From Anastatus disparis (Eukaryota > Arthropoda > Insecta > Hymenoptera > Eupelmidae), in assembly GCA_017163975.1 (NCBI GenBank), contig JAFFSR010000347.1, positions 1,128,001 through 1,192,000 on the forward strand: a stretch of 64,000 nt of DNA. Reading direction: 5' to 3'. Made by a program: the position numbers and the translations under genes. This document shows, piece after piece, positions 9,295 to 20,851 of this stretch; the stretch's first letter is position 1; every line of letters starts with the position of its first letter. The notes beneath the pieces are model-generated. The model was given only the letters and a program-made list of their open reading frames with translations. It was not told where the DNA came from and did no database searches.

Positions 9295-11141
9295 ATGCAA
9301 AACAGATTGAGAAGAATCAAAGAAGTATGTAATAATGTTCACTGTAATGCAAAAGATTTCATAATGCATCAAGGAAAACGTCTAAATGAACTATTCGCAA
9401 GATTATCTTCATTTTTACATTCAGAGCGCAACAGAAAGAAGAGAGGATTATTCAACTTTGTAGGAACAGCCAGCAAATTCTTATTTGGTACCTTAAATTC
9501 TGATGATGCCGATTCTATAAATCAAGAGATAGACAAGCTATATAAACATACAGAAGACTCGCTAGCAGCAATTAAAAATCAAACATTGTATATGAAAGAG
9601 ACCTTTGATTCGTTTACAAAAGAATTCTATATATTCATAGAAAATGAAGATAAATTAATAAATTGGAGTCTTGGAATATCAACAATGCTTAACAATTATC
9701 AAGGCAACCAAATTGTATTACTTAGTCTGCAAGAAATTGATGTATCGCTAGAGGAGTACGAGACCTATATAAAAGACCTATTCAATTTTATAAACATAGC
9801 AAGAAATGAAATATTATCACCTGCATTATTAAAACCTGAAATTTTAATAAATGGTCTACAAAGTTTATATAAAAAGCAGCAATACGATGATATGTTAATA
9901 ACACCGACAATGAAAAATTATTTTTCAATATTACAAGTTATGACGTTTACATCATACATTAACCCTTTCAGAACCAATGTACATTACAATGTACATTGAC
10001 ATTTTTTGGTTTTTTTGAAATTGTGCAAAAGTGGCTTCAAATTTTGTAAAAAAAATATGTGTATCAGATTGAAGTGGACTATTTCCGATCTCAAACTGAG
10101 GGCCTAAGTTATTATATCTTTGATACAAACTGAGAAAACTTAAAAAGAAAAAAAAAAAAAAAAATTTTTTTATTGCAAAAATTGCTTAATAAATGAACAC
10201 TTATCATCGCTATATGGTTATCAGAACTTTTCATGATGAAATAATAATTCCGTTCTGAAAGGGTTAAGACAGACGGACTCGTAATAGTTACTAAATATCC
10301 CATTATCCACAATGATCCGTACAAAATCCTTAAATACGAACCTTTACCTATCGAAAAACGGTTTGGAAACACGGCAATATTAGACATGACCAATCAATAT
10401 GTACTAACAACCTACGACATATCAAAATGCGATAGAATACTATGAAATGACACGAGCAAATGTAAAGAACATTATTTCTCTTTAACTCATGATTTCGTAA
10501 AGCGTATAGAAAATGATAAATTTTATATTGTACCTATAAAAGAAATGTTATTCAATATATTTTATAAAAATTATAAGAAAGATATAACGATATCACAAGC
10601 TAGTATTGTAAAGCTTGATGATAAATGTTTTATATTATTTACATACTTTGCATGATTCTATTACATATACAACCACACTTTTAAACTTAACACTTAATAA
10701 ACTATATGAAGATAATTTGAATATAACTCTTCCTTTATTGGCGTTTTCAGAACATGACCTCGGTAGCCTAAGAAGTCATGCTTACAACGTAGAACAGATA
10801 AAAGACGAAATTGAAAGACTAACATTACAAAGACGAAATCATTTTTTTATTTCAACTGCAATAGATTATCTTCACTATTCGGGATACGTATCTCTCTCTA
10901 TGATTGCTGCCTTTATCGGATATTATTTGAACATACACAAAGTAATAATAATAATCATTTCTTATCTTTGGGCAAGATTAAATAATTTTTGCTGTTGACA
11001 CATTAAACGACTCGAACCTACAGTAACTTACAACCATTGTGCCAACATTACCACCGCTGCAAACGTTTCCTCAATTCAACCTTCAGTATCCTCTTCTTAT
11101 ACACCCAAAACTCACCTGATTCCTCCATCATTTGACGATTG
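9295..11141 (+). pseudogene. env: Errantivirus-type envelope protein (F-like), N-truncated and broken
   Basis: The first 235 codons (to 9999) carry a furin-type RKKR at residues 47-50 followed at once by a Gly/Phe-rich fusion-peptide segment (GLFNFVG). This is the arrangement known in insect errantivirus Env and baculovirus F proteins. Only about 50 residues precede it, with no signal peptide, so the N-terminus was lost with integrase. A piggyBac-type MITE sits at 9963-10263. Env continues in another frame from about 10268, with a TGA near 10442. A frame change near 10640 leads to the hydrophobic membrane segment (about 10845-10980). A TGA at 10996-10998 precedes a short tail ending at 11141. 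Confidence 0.88.
9963..10263. mobile_element. piggyBac-type MITE in env
   Basis: Flanked by TTAA at 9959-9962 and 10264-10267. Ends are CCCTTTCAGAAC and GTTCTGAAAGGG. TTAA followed by CCC is typical of piggyBac-family ends. There is no ORF of its own and a poly(A)/(T) run lies inside. Confidence 0.88.
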
Positions 11142-11150
11142 ACTGTAATT

Positions 11151-11161
11151 TTAAGGAGGCG
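11151..11161 (+). promoter_or_regulatory. Polypurine tract of the gypsy element
   Basis: TTTTAAGGAGGCG directly precedes the 3' LTR start at 11162. Its position and purine run fit the plus-strand primer, although the tract is short and not perfect. Confidence 0.6.
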
Positions 11162-11564
11162 GTAACAAGACAACATTCAGCACTCATACTAATTCATCAC
11201 TAACCAAGAGTGATTGAACCCGCACGCATCTAGTCGTCTTACCTCGAGACGCGATAGCAACAATAACGTTAACATTCGCGAGAAGCGCACACGAGAATAC
11301 GACGCGTAGAGGCGATCGAACTCTAAACTGCATCACATGCAAAATTCAATCAATCTTTTCCTCGAAATTATAATATATAATCAATAATAATCAATAATAT
11401 CATACTTGCGAAAGAACGCAACTGTCTTTTACCATAGTATATAAACCCAAGAGTCTTTCGCTCGCAAGCTTAATTTCATACTTACCGTCTAAGGCTACGC
11501 TTCGCCTAAAATTATTGTTCTAAAGGTTAAGAAGGAGAAATAAAGATAAGTTCAATTCAACATT

Positions 11565-11639
<75 letters not shown>

Positions 11640-11801
11640 TCTTTTATTCTTGGATACCTATCCTAAAGAACCAACGTCCTTAATTACAAAAATAAGTTAC
11701 AATAACAATTCAAATTCCATAAAAATAATAAATCATGTTTATTAAATGAAGTTTAATGAATTAAACTGTACAAATTAATAAATTCAGTTCTAACGGTTAA
11801 C
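11162..11801 (+). mobile_element. 3' LTR of the gypsy element
   Basis: Begins GTAAC and ends GTTAAC, matching the 5' LTR. It contains a TATA box (TATATAAAC, about 11438), a polyadenylation-like AATAAAG (about 11540), a (TA)n tract (11576-11632) and the conserved TTCTTTTATTCTTGGATACC. A 98 bp stretch at about 11690-11787 is not in the 5' LTR. A GT microsatellite follows immediately. Confidence 0.9.
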
Positions 11802-11834
<33 letters not shown>

Positions 11835-11860
11835 TGCGTGCGTGTGTGTGTGTGTGTGTG
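11802..11860. repeat. GT microsatellite, downstream flank
   Basis: (GT)n with TGCGTGCG interruptions. It is the continuation of the tract at 1195-1278 on the other side of the gypsy insertion. Confidence 0.92.
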
Positions 11861-13180
11861 AATCCATTACGCCAATTAGATCTCGAAAACTACTCGATGG
11901 ATTTGCTTCAAATTGGGCATACAATTTTTTTTTGTTTAACTCGGCGGGAAGCTATTAAAAATTGGTTTTCTTAGCGTATTTTTTTAGTCATTTTAAAAAT
12001 TTTTTTTTAATTTCGATTTTCATTCTTTTTTTTTTATTTTACGTAAACTACTCGAAGAATTTGCTTGAAAATTTGCAAGGAACTTATTATTGATTGCCAA
12101 AAGAAGAAAAACTTTTGAAAACTGATTCTCTTAGCGTAATTTTAATTTTAGAGCATTTTTAAAATTTTTAAAAAAATTTTTATTTTTAATTTTTTTTTTT
12201 ATTTTACGAAAACCATTTGATAGATTTGCTTCAAGATTCGTATGCAAGTTATTTGCTACTGTTTGAAGTAAACAAGCTTTGGAAAACTACTTTTTTTAGA
12301 GCAGTTTTAATTTTAAATTATTTTTACAATTTTCAAAAAAGTTTTAGATTTTTATTTTTTTTTTAACTTTTAGCGTAAATCATACAATAAATTTTCTCCA
12401 AAATTTTTATACAATCAATTCGCTATTGTCTGAAGAAAATAAGCTTTTGATAAATAATTTTCTTAGGGTGGTTACGATTTTAAAGGATTTTAAAAATTAA
12501 AAAAAAAATTTTGAGTTTTCTTTTTTTATTTTTTTTTATTTTACGTAAAGTATTCGATAGATTTGTTCTAAAATTTGCGGAGAAGTTATTTGCGACTGCC
12601 AAAAGAAGGAAAATTTTACAAAATTAATTTTTTTAGTGTAGTTTTAATTTTAGAGCATTTTTAAAATTTTTATAAAGAAATTTTGAAAAGAAAATGTTAT
12701 TTATTTAGCTAATTAGATCTCAAAAATTACTCGATGGATTTGCTTCAAATTTTGCGTACTATCTATTATTCTATCAAAGTAAGTGGGAAGCCATTGAAAA
12801 TTGGTTCTCATAGAGTAGATTTTTTCATAAAGCCATTTCAAGGATTAAAAACAATTTTTTTCTTAAATTTTTTATTTTTTATTTTTTTTGTATTTTACGA
12901 AAATCATTCGATAGATTTTCTTCGAAATTTGAATGCAAGTTATCCGCTATTGTCTGAACAGAAAAAGCTTTTCAAAACTTTTTTTCTTCTGCAGTTTTAC
13001 TTTCGTATCATTTTGAAAATATTGGAAAAAATTCACTTTTTATTTTTTCGTTATTTTACGTAAAATACTCGATAAAATTGCTCTAAAATTTGTATGCAAG
13101 TTATTCGCTATAATCTGAATAAAAATAGCTTTGGAGAATTAAGTTTTTTAGTGCAGTTATAATTTTAGAGCATCACTAAA
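11861..13180. repeat. Diverged ~170 bp satellite, about eight copies
   Basis: A core like TTTTACGTAAACTACTCGA, then GATTTGCTTCAAAATTTG, recurs near 11891, 12049, 12214, 12381, 12551, 12728, 12905 and 13066, spaced 158-177 bp. Each unit continues with CTTTTGAAAA and TTAGCGTAGTTTTAATTTTAG. Copies are much diverged. The 109-codon ORF at 12734 lies wholly inside the array and is not a gene. Confidence 0.85.
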
Positions 13181-14580
13181 TCATATAATGCATATACCAA
13201 AAGTAAGGAAGAATAAAATTCATTAGAATTTAAGTTTGACGTATAAATAACATCAGAAACTGGATTTTTATTATATATACTCGCGCAATTTGAATCTTCC
13301 GCCTAACGGCCAAGCTACTATAGAACTGTAGTTCTGTGCTCAGCCGCTAGGTGGCGACCCCGAACGTCGTTGCACGCAACGAGAAAAATGAAGCCTGAGT
13401 ATATAAGAGGCTGAGAAGCTAAGCTAAGCAGAGCAGTGTGGACTACCGTCTTCCCTCTCTCTTTACCTAAGTGAGCACGCTAGGCTAGAGAGAGTGAGAC
13501 AGGTAGTGGCTCGCTGCCTTGGCTTGTGGGACACCACAGCTAAGGCAGAGCTTCTATCTCTTGCACATGAGGGTAGATCGAGTGAGCACGCTGGTCTACA
13601 CTACAGTGCATATACTGGCAGTATTAGAGGTACGCCCAGTGAGCACGCTGGCGTAAATCTATGCTACCTAAAGCTTACACTCGTAACCTTTTTGTCGCCG
13701 CAAAACCGACCTTGCGCCATTAAATTTAAGGGTGACGTCCACCCAAAGTTCGTTATTCTATTTCACATCTCGCTACTAGCTTAATTAAGGGTATTATTCA
13801 TCCATAGCTGTCGCGTCCGCGTTTACAATAGAATAAATTAAGGCTGTCGTCCACCCATTGCATTTGTATGTTAGTTAAAGGACTCCGTCCGACCGCCGCG
13901 TAGTTATTAAGATTTTAGAATAAGTTAAGGGTGCCGGCCACCTATTGTCTTTACATAACTTAAGGGCTCCGCACGCCTATAGAGATAAGTAATTTAGATA
14001 ATCAAGGGAGCCGGCTACCCATTATTGCCGTAGTGTTAAGTATTGCGGTATTAGGTGCCGTTCGCCTATTAGCATTGTAATTTAGTTATTAATCGTTTGT
14101 TTCTTTTTGTTTGCACATTGTTGCAGGTAAAAGCCGCCGGTACAAAATTAGACCGTCCGGGCTGAAGAATCTCTTAGTTAAACACAAACTATTATTTAGA
14201 TTCATTTAAAGATTTATTAATTGATTTAATTATTCTTTTATTAAATAGCCGTCAAGTGGCCAAGATAAATAAAGAACTAATTACTTTTGTAAATTACATT
14301 TTTATTTGACGTTAGGTTAAATACTTGTATTATATAGAATAGTAGGTTTGGTTTTGATTAACGAATTATTATTATTTCATTATTGTGATCGCCGTTGTAA
14401 ATGAGTTTAATAAGTACAATAAAGCCAAGCTACTCCCTAGCATAACCGAACGTGTTCGACCCGGTTACTTTCCTTCATTTTCCACCGTCCGATCCTTCCC
14501 ACTCCTGCTGATCTTACTCTGGTTACTCACTGAAGCGTCTGGCAACAGGAGAAACACGTATTTCCCCCTCCCGAAAGGGA
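13181..14580 (+). other. Probable solo LTR or polymerase II promoter region
   Basis: GC content rises here. TATATAAG at 13400-13407 is followed by a pyrimidine-rich leader, three copies of AGTGAGCACGCT (about 13471, 13580, 13639), and AATAAAG near 14268. That order (promoter, leader, polyadenylation signal, no ORF with a known domain) suggests a solo LTR, but I cannot find matching ends or a target duplication. Two ORFs (from 13494 and 14385) show no motif. Confidence 0.35.
13725..14075 (+). repeat. Degenerate hairpin-forming repeat
   Basis: About eight imperfect units, 30-70 bp apart, of the form TTAAGGGTGNCGNCCACCCATTG (for example near 13727, 13788, 13840, 13922, 13968, 14004, 14050). Many units can fold back on themselves: GGGTG pairs with CACCC. 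Confidence 0.55.
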
Positions 14581-14586
14581 AAACGT

Positions 14587-14587
<1 letters not shown>

Positions 14588-14644
<57 letters not shown>

Positions 14645-14657
14645 CATATATATATAT
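14588..14657. repeat. (TA)n microsatellite
   Basis: A long TA dinucleotide tract ending with a CATACATATA variation. ORFs coding alternating Tyr-Ile here are artefacts. Confidence 0.92.
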
Positions 14658-14769
14658 GAGTCTGTCCAATATTTTTTTTTTAAAGTTGCGCGTTGGGGTT
14701 AGCCGATCCTACTGCACTTTGGCACATAGGGGAGAACGAGGCAGGATGAGCCGTCCTAAATGAATGGCC

Positions 14770-15375
14770 CATCCTGCCCGATCATCAAGTGAGATCTCAT
14801 ATGCGATCTCATATATTATTTCATATGAAATGTCACATGAGATTTCATATGATTTTTTGGTACGCAAACTCATATAAGATCGCATATATTTAAAAAACAA
14901 TTTTAAATTCAAATAAAATTTATGAGAGATCCCATGTGAGATCACATATGAGATCGCATATAAGATGCCATATACTTTTTTTGAATTTTTAAAATAAAAT
15001 AAAATATATGTGAGAGCTTATATGTGATCTCATATGAGATCTCACATACATTTTATTTTATTTTCAAAATTAAAAAAAAATAAACGAGATTTCATATGCG
15101 ATCTTACATAAGATCTCACATATATTTATTTCATTTTCAAAATTCAACGGATATATATGAGATCGCATATGCGATCTTGTAGGCGATCTCATATGAGATC
15201 TTATATGCGATCTCATATGTGATCTCATAAGCGATCTTATATGTGGTCTCACATGGGATCTTTCATATATTTTATTCAAATACAAAAATTTTTTTTAAAT
15301 ATATAAGATCTTATATGAGATCTCATCTGACATCCTATATGAGATTGCATATCAGATCGCATATGAGATCTCACA
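14770..15375. repeat. 12 bp palindromic minisatellite (GATCTCATATGN)
   Basis: Units such as GATCTCATATGC, GATCTTATATGC and GATCTCATATGT occur in clusters with a 12 bp period, separated by AT-rich spacers with TTTATTTTATTTTCAAAATT. Adjacent units form GATCTCATATGAGATC palindromes. The minus-strand ORFs (repeating Arg-Ser-His-Met) are products of the repeat. Confidence 0.85.
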
Positions 15376-15500
15376 TGAGGGCTCGTATAATATTTTCAGT
15401 AGGGTGAATAAACTAAAGAAAAAATTTTGAGAATAATTCTAAATAAATTAAATACAATAACGTTGAAGAATCTGAAAATGATATTAAACATGAATCAGTT

Positions 15501-17480
15501 TTGACTATTAGGAATAAATTGAATAATCGTATAGAACTATCAAAATTCACAAAAGTTTCATTTAAAAAATTGGAAAATTTAAATATAACGCAACGGAAAA
15601 ATCATATTTATTCTCAAAACATTAATGTGATTTCGAAATTGGAAAATAATTTTAAAAAGGATGAAAAATTTAAAAAAATTTCAAAAATTGTAATTGAAAA
15701 ATCAAATTATGAATATACTGCAACGAAAAAGTCAAATTTCATATGGTAAAGAAATTATAGAAAATAATCAAGAATCCTTAAACAAAATAAAAATTCAGCA
15801 TATAAACAAAATTACAACTATGATAGACGAATTCATTACAAATCATATTATGAATATAATAAATATAAAATTTAAAAAAATAAAAAAAAATATTATTTGA
15901 AAAACAAAATAAAAATATTGAAACGTTCAAATGAATCATATAAAAAAACATTTTAAAAAAATGATAATCTAATTATTTTAGAAAAAAAAAGAAAAGTATT
16001 ATAAAAAAAAATTGAGAAGGAACAAAATTAAGATAATATCTATTATTACCAAATAGCCAAAGATACATTGATTAATAATAATAAAAATTATATAACGGAA
16101 AATAATATTGGTGATTTGAATTCAATTTGTGATTTTTGTGATGCTAGACATTTTTCATTTGAAATGTCAAGAAATAAGAAATTTACATTATGTTGTTAAC
16201 AAGGGAATATACCATTACACAAAGACCTAGAATATCCTGAAGAGATTGAAAAATTGCTTACGGGAAATTCTATGACAAGTAATAATTTTAAGAAATGCAT
16301 AAAATCATACAATAATGCTTTGGCATTCGCAAGTTTTGGTGCAATATTTGATAAATTATTTAATGAAGGTCCTTAAGTCATACGTATTTGCGGAAAAATA
16401 TATCACAATACATATGCATTACATGCAAATGAAAATGAATCGAGATAATATGGACAATTATACATATTTGAAAACAAAGAAGCAAATAAATGCCGTATAG
16501 AAAATGATTTGTATTGTTCTGTTGAATTATTGAATAAATTAGATACCATAGTCAGAAAAAATAATCCTTGCGCAGCAACTTATAAAATGATGCACGAAGT
16601 AGAACTTGAAAAAAATAATCGTTTTATTGAAAATGGAATTATACCTAGAGATGTTAAAATGTATATGAGACGAAACGATAACTTTGATAAGCATTGGTAT
16701 AATGAAGCTGAATGTAATGAAGTAGCAGTAGTTTTTGTAGGAAATAAATTACTTATTGAAAAAGACATGTGAATCTACTCGAAATCAGAAAAACCAATAA
16801 GAATCCCATATATAAATAAACACGTAGATCCCATGATATATCCACTTATATATCCGATTGGTGGTTTTGGATGGATACCAAATACGAAATCAAATAAGAG
16901 TAAAAAAAACATATTAGCACTTAGATCTCACTCTTATAATTTGAGCATTAGAAATGAGTTTAGCCAATTTCTGAATTAAAAAAAATTAACACAACAGTAT
17001 ATCGTTGATTCATGGGTTATAATAGAAAATTTAAGCTTATATTTTATAAAGAAAAATCAAGATTCTTTAAGAACAGAACTTTATCAAGGCGCAATGGATT
17101 ACTTAAAAAATAAAAAAAAGAAATCAATTACAGTTTAAAAATTGGAAAAATGTTTATATTGCCATCTACTTTTACAGGAAGTCTGCGTTTCTTACATCAA
17201 AAGTTTCTTGACTCGATGACATTAGTACTAACGATTGGAAAACCAGATTTTTTCATTACTACAACATGCAATCCGAAATGGGAAGAAATCACAAATAATA
17301 TAGAAGAAAATGAAAAAGTTACGGATAGACAAGATATTGTTGTTAAAATATTTAATCAAAAATTGAAAATATTTGTAGAAGATATAACTAAAAAACATAT
17401 TTTGGGAAAATATATTGCATATTCATACGTAATAGATTTTCAAAAGAGAGGATTACCGCATGCACATATACTAGAATTCT
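15501..17480 (+). pseudogene. Helitron Rep/helicase protein, N-terminal part, decayed
   Basis: Reads through several frames. From about 16130 a Cys/His segment (CDARHFSFEMS...FTLCC) leads to YNNALAFASFGAIFD and then NPCAATYKMMHEVE, typical of Helitron N-terminal domains. About 16820-17130 continues with YPLIYPIGGFGW and QQYIVDSWV. The frame from 17150 has LPSTFTGS, KPDFFITTTCNPKWEEI and the HUH-nuclease HAH at 17459-17467. At least five stops or frame changes are present. The enzyme would nick and rejoin DNA in rolling-circle transposition. The part before 16100 is Lys/Asn-rich and only inferred to belong. Confidence 0.85.
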
Positions 17481-17483
17481 TAA

Positions 17484-17886
17484 GAGCATGACGAAGCTGT
17501 CCGCCTTCTAATAATATTTCCAATCCTAACTTATGAATAAACGGTGCGTTTAATCGAGTTTCTTTGCCACAAAGAAAAAATTTGTAACATCAAACTCTAG
17601 TGCGGACAACTCAAGAAATCCACCAAAATATTATACATACAAAGTTATAATAAAAACTTTCAATATATCGTATTTTAAGGTTAGGTTTGTCAAGTTTTAT
17701 ATCTAATTTCCAATCCAAGCTCATAAAAAAATAACAAGTCCAAATGATTTTTTATTTTAACAAAAATTATTGTATTAATATAGCTTTAGTGCGGACAAGT
17801 CATTATATTTGTTTAATTTAAGAATTTAAAAAGATATTGATAAAATAAAAAAAGCCAAACTCGATTGCTGCAGCTCCGACATGCCG
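17484..17886. mobile_element. TTAA-flanked MITE, GAGCATGACG family, copy 1
   Basis: TTAA at 17480-17483 and 17887-17890. Ends GAGCATGACGAAGCTG and CAGCTCCGACATGCCG are imperfect inverted repeats. Inside, TTTAGTGCGGACAAGTCAT and AGTGCGGACAACTC form inner repeats. Two close relatives lie at 60001-60812. It sits inside the Helitron gene, splitting the coding sequence just after the HUH motif. Confidence 0.92.
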
Positions 17887-17890
17887 TTAA

Positions 17891-18241
17891 GTAAAGATGA
17901 TAAAATTTGCAATAGTAATGATGTTGATAAATTTATAGTAGCTGAAATTCCAAATAAGAATGAAAATTCTAGATTATATGAAATAGTTAAACAATTTATG
18001 ATACATCGTCTTTGTGAAGATTAGAATAAAAACTCTCCTTGTATGGATAGAAAATCAGGGAAGTGTACGAAAAATGTCCCTAAAAAATTTAATGACACTA
18101 CAATAATGACAAATGTTTATCCTATTTATCGACGAAGAAATGATGAAAATGAATATACCGCAACATTATGTTTTTAATCGAATACATAAAACATGGACGA
18201 AAAGAATAAAGACTATGAAACCTATTCTAACTAGAATGTAC
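17891..18241 (+). pseudogene. Helitron protein, middle part, with internal deletion
   Basis: Resumes after the MITE with AEIPNKNENSRLYEIVKQFMIHRLC and SPCMDRKSGKCTKNVPKKF, then YPIYRRRNDENE, all as in Helitron Rep proteins. It then jumps to QHYVFNRIHKTWTKR, which in the family lies far downstream. The intervening segment, which should carry the catalytic tyrosines, appears deleted near 18150. The Harbinger-type MITE then interrupts it. Confidence 0.75.
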
Positions 18242-18244
18242 TTA

Positions 18245-18739
18245 CCAGGAGAGGTTATGAGCTTCAGGTCACAGATCTTGACGAAACTTTGGGATATATT
18301 TTTAGGTACCAAAATATAAGTAAAGCCAGAGTGGTACGGTCTAACGCTTCGAAAAACTGAAATTATAAAAATCACAAAATCACTGTCCTTTAGAATTTAG
18401 ATGATTTTTGGTACTTTCTTGCTTCTTAACTTTGAACGAACATATCTCTGGTTCTAATTATTATTTTTCAACTCTGAAAACGGCAAATTAAAGCTTGCTT
18501 TCTGTACTTTTATTTTAGTCCCTGTTGATTTGTTAAAGACATTTCTAGACTGGATTATTCACACTTCAATTAGGAGCTTTTTTTTACATTTTTCTTCAAA
18601 TAAAACTGGAGACGTCTATAATTTCAGTTTTTCGAAGCGTTAGACCGTACCGCTCTGGCTTTACTCATATTTTGGTACCCAAAAATATATCCCAAAGTTT
18701 CGTCAAGATCTGTGAACCGAAGCTCATAGCCTCTCCTGG
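18245..18739. mobile_element. MITE with TTA target duplication (Harbinger-like)
   Basis: TTA at 18242-18244 and 18740-18742. Terminal CCAGGAGAGG...CCTCTCCTGG. Long inverted arms of about 120 bp include ACTTTGGGATATATTTTT and CTTCGAAAAACTGAAATT. A 3 bp TTA duplication is typical of PIF/Harbinger elements; the assignment is inferred from that alone. Confidence 0.85.
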
Positions 18740-18747
18740 TTAGTTAA

Positions 18748-19307
18748 CCCTTTCGTGCATATAAGGAACTGACAATCATAACGTTTCTGAAACTAGAAAA
18801 TTTCGATGTCCGGCATCGAGCTGAATCCAAATCTGGAGTCAGATTTTCGAAATTATAATAATTGGGCCCAATACCGAGGGGGCCCACTCTTAAAATGCAA
18901 AGTTTTGAAAAATAAAAAATACCATCGTATTCTACACGAAATTTTAAGAAGAAATCATTCTTGTCATTTTTTTGATAAGACACACCAATTTCGAGTAAAA
19001 AATTATTGAATTTCTAGGATATCGGACCCCTGAGTAAAAGCAGACCCAATATCCTACACGTTCAATAATTTTTTACTCGAAATTGGTGTCTCTAATCAGA
19101 AAAATGATAAAAACAATTTCTTTTCGAAATTTTACGCAGAATACGTTGGTATTTTTTGTTTTTCAAAATATTCAATTTTAAGATTGGGCCCAATTATTAT
19201 AATTTCGAAAATCTGATTCCAGATTTGGATTCAGCTCGATGCCGGACATCGAAATTTTCTAGTTTCAGAAACGTTATGATTGTCAGTTCCTTATATGCAC
19301 GAAAGGG
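18748..19307. mobile_element. piggyBac-type palindromic MITE (560 bp)
   Basis: TTAA at 18744-18747 and 19308-19311. Begins CCCTTTCGTGCATATAAGGA and ends with its complement. Inverted arms of about 200 bp continue through ATCATAACGTTTCTGAAACT and GATGTCCGGCATCGAGCTGA. The ORFs on both strands are products of the palindrome. Confidence 0.92.
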
Positions 19308-19311
19308 TTAA

Positions 19312-20851
19312 TCTAAAACAAAGAGAAAGATTCTTTTTAAGATTATTCCTGCTTCACGTAAAAGCTGCAACATCTTTTGAAAACTTAATAACATTTGATG
19401 AAATTACATACCCAAAATTCTTTGAAGCGGCAACATCAAGAAATTTAATTAAAATCGATGATGAATGGAATAAATGTTTACAAGAATCATGTAAATCTCG
19501 ATTTCCAAAAGCTTTTTGTCAATTATTTGGTTACATTTGTACATTTCACAATCCAATTAATGCTCGAGAATTAAATGAAAAATATAAAATCTACTTTTAT
19601 CCTTCAAAAATGAATAAAAGTAAGGTGAAAAATATGCATTTAGCATAATTAATGATATTTTGACTAATAATGGATTCTCATTAAGTGACTTTAATTTACT
19701 TACATCAAAATACTATATTGAAAATAACGAAATTGAATATAATACAGTAAATAATGTTAATAATATCAAGTCAATCATTGATACTCTAACAAATGCTCAA
19801 ACGGCTTTTCTGAAGACAGTAATAAATTCATTAAATACAAACAGCACTGAAAAGTATATATATACATATAGACGGTCAATAGAATTATTACTTATCTAAA
19901 AATTCATGGAATCAACTATTTAGTTGTATCATGGACAGCTATAGTGGATAATTTATTACAAGACGGTGTGAGAGTACACACAGCATTTAAATTACCGTTG
20001 AACATATCTGAAGACACAATATGTGATATTAGTACAGACAGCGAAATAGGTAAACAAATGAAAAAATTATTGATTGTTATCTAGAATGAAATCACAATGA
20101 CATCAAAATACGCTTTTGAAGCCATCGATCGCATGTTTAAAGATGTATATGATAATAATTATCCGTTTGGAGGAAAACATTTATCATATCAGATGATTTT
20201 AGACAAACATCACCAATAGTAAAACGTGGAAATAGAACACTGATAGTAGAAAATTGTGTCAAAAAAAGCTATTTATGGGAACATTTTCAATGTATGTCTT
20301 TGAAAAAAATAAACGTTTATTGGAATCAGATGATAAATTTAAAAATTGCTAACTAAATATAGAAAATGGTAATTTTCATTCAAAATATGAATAAGAAAAA
20401 TAAAGTTATACAAACTCCAAAAGAAATATTGTCAGAGGGCAATATAATTAATCAAATTTACGGGCATAATATAAATATTTAAAATTGTGACTATTACGAA
20501 AATATTATATTAGCACCGAAAAACGTAGGTGCAACAGAAATAAATGAAAAAATTTTATCAAAAATAAATGAACCAGTAATAGAGTACTTGAGCATTGACT
20601 CTGCAAAAGATGTAAATGACGAGAGTTTAGACACAATTTTGCTAACAGAATTTTTAAATTCTTCAATGCCCAACGGTTTACCTCCGCATAGATTACAATT
20701 GAAAAAAGGAGCTATAGTAATGCTTCTAAGAAATGTTAATTTGAATGAAGGACTTTGCAACACAACCTGATTAACGAAAATAAAACAATTGACTATTATT
20801 GCACGAGTATTAACCGGGAGTAAAAAAGGAAGCACTATATTCTTACCACGT
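19312..20851 (+). pseudogene. Helitron helicase (Pif1-like) part, decayed
   Basis: KQRERFFLRLFLLHVKAATSF opens the segment after the piggyBac MITE, then FCQLFGYICTFHNPINARELNEKY. From about 19960 the reading continues as VRVHTAFKLPLNIS (Pif1 region), AFEAIDRMFKDVY, and VKRGNRTLIVENCVKKSYLW. The last conserved block is FLNSSMPNGLPPHRLQLKKG with VMLLRNVN (20650-20750), followed by LTGSKKGSTIFLPR. Several stops and frame changes occur, and no intact Walker A motif was seen. The coding similarity ends where the 37 bp repeat begins. Confidence 0.85.

Noticed and set aside
12734..13063. 109-codon plus-strand ORF
   Set aside because: Spans two units of the ~170 bp satellite and is Phe/Lys-driven by base composition.
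14385..14702. 105-codon ORF with a possible signal-like hydrophobic stretch
   Set aside because: Its end runs into the (TA)n tract and it has no recognised domain; the hydrophobic stretch is probably chance.
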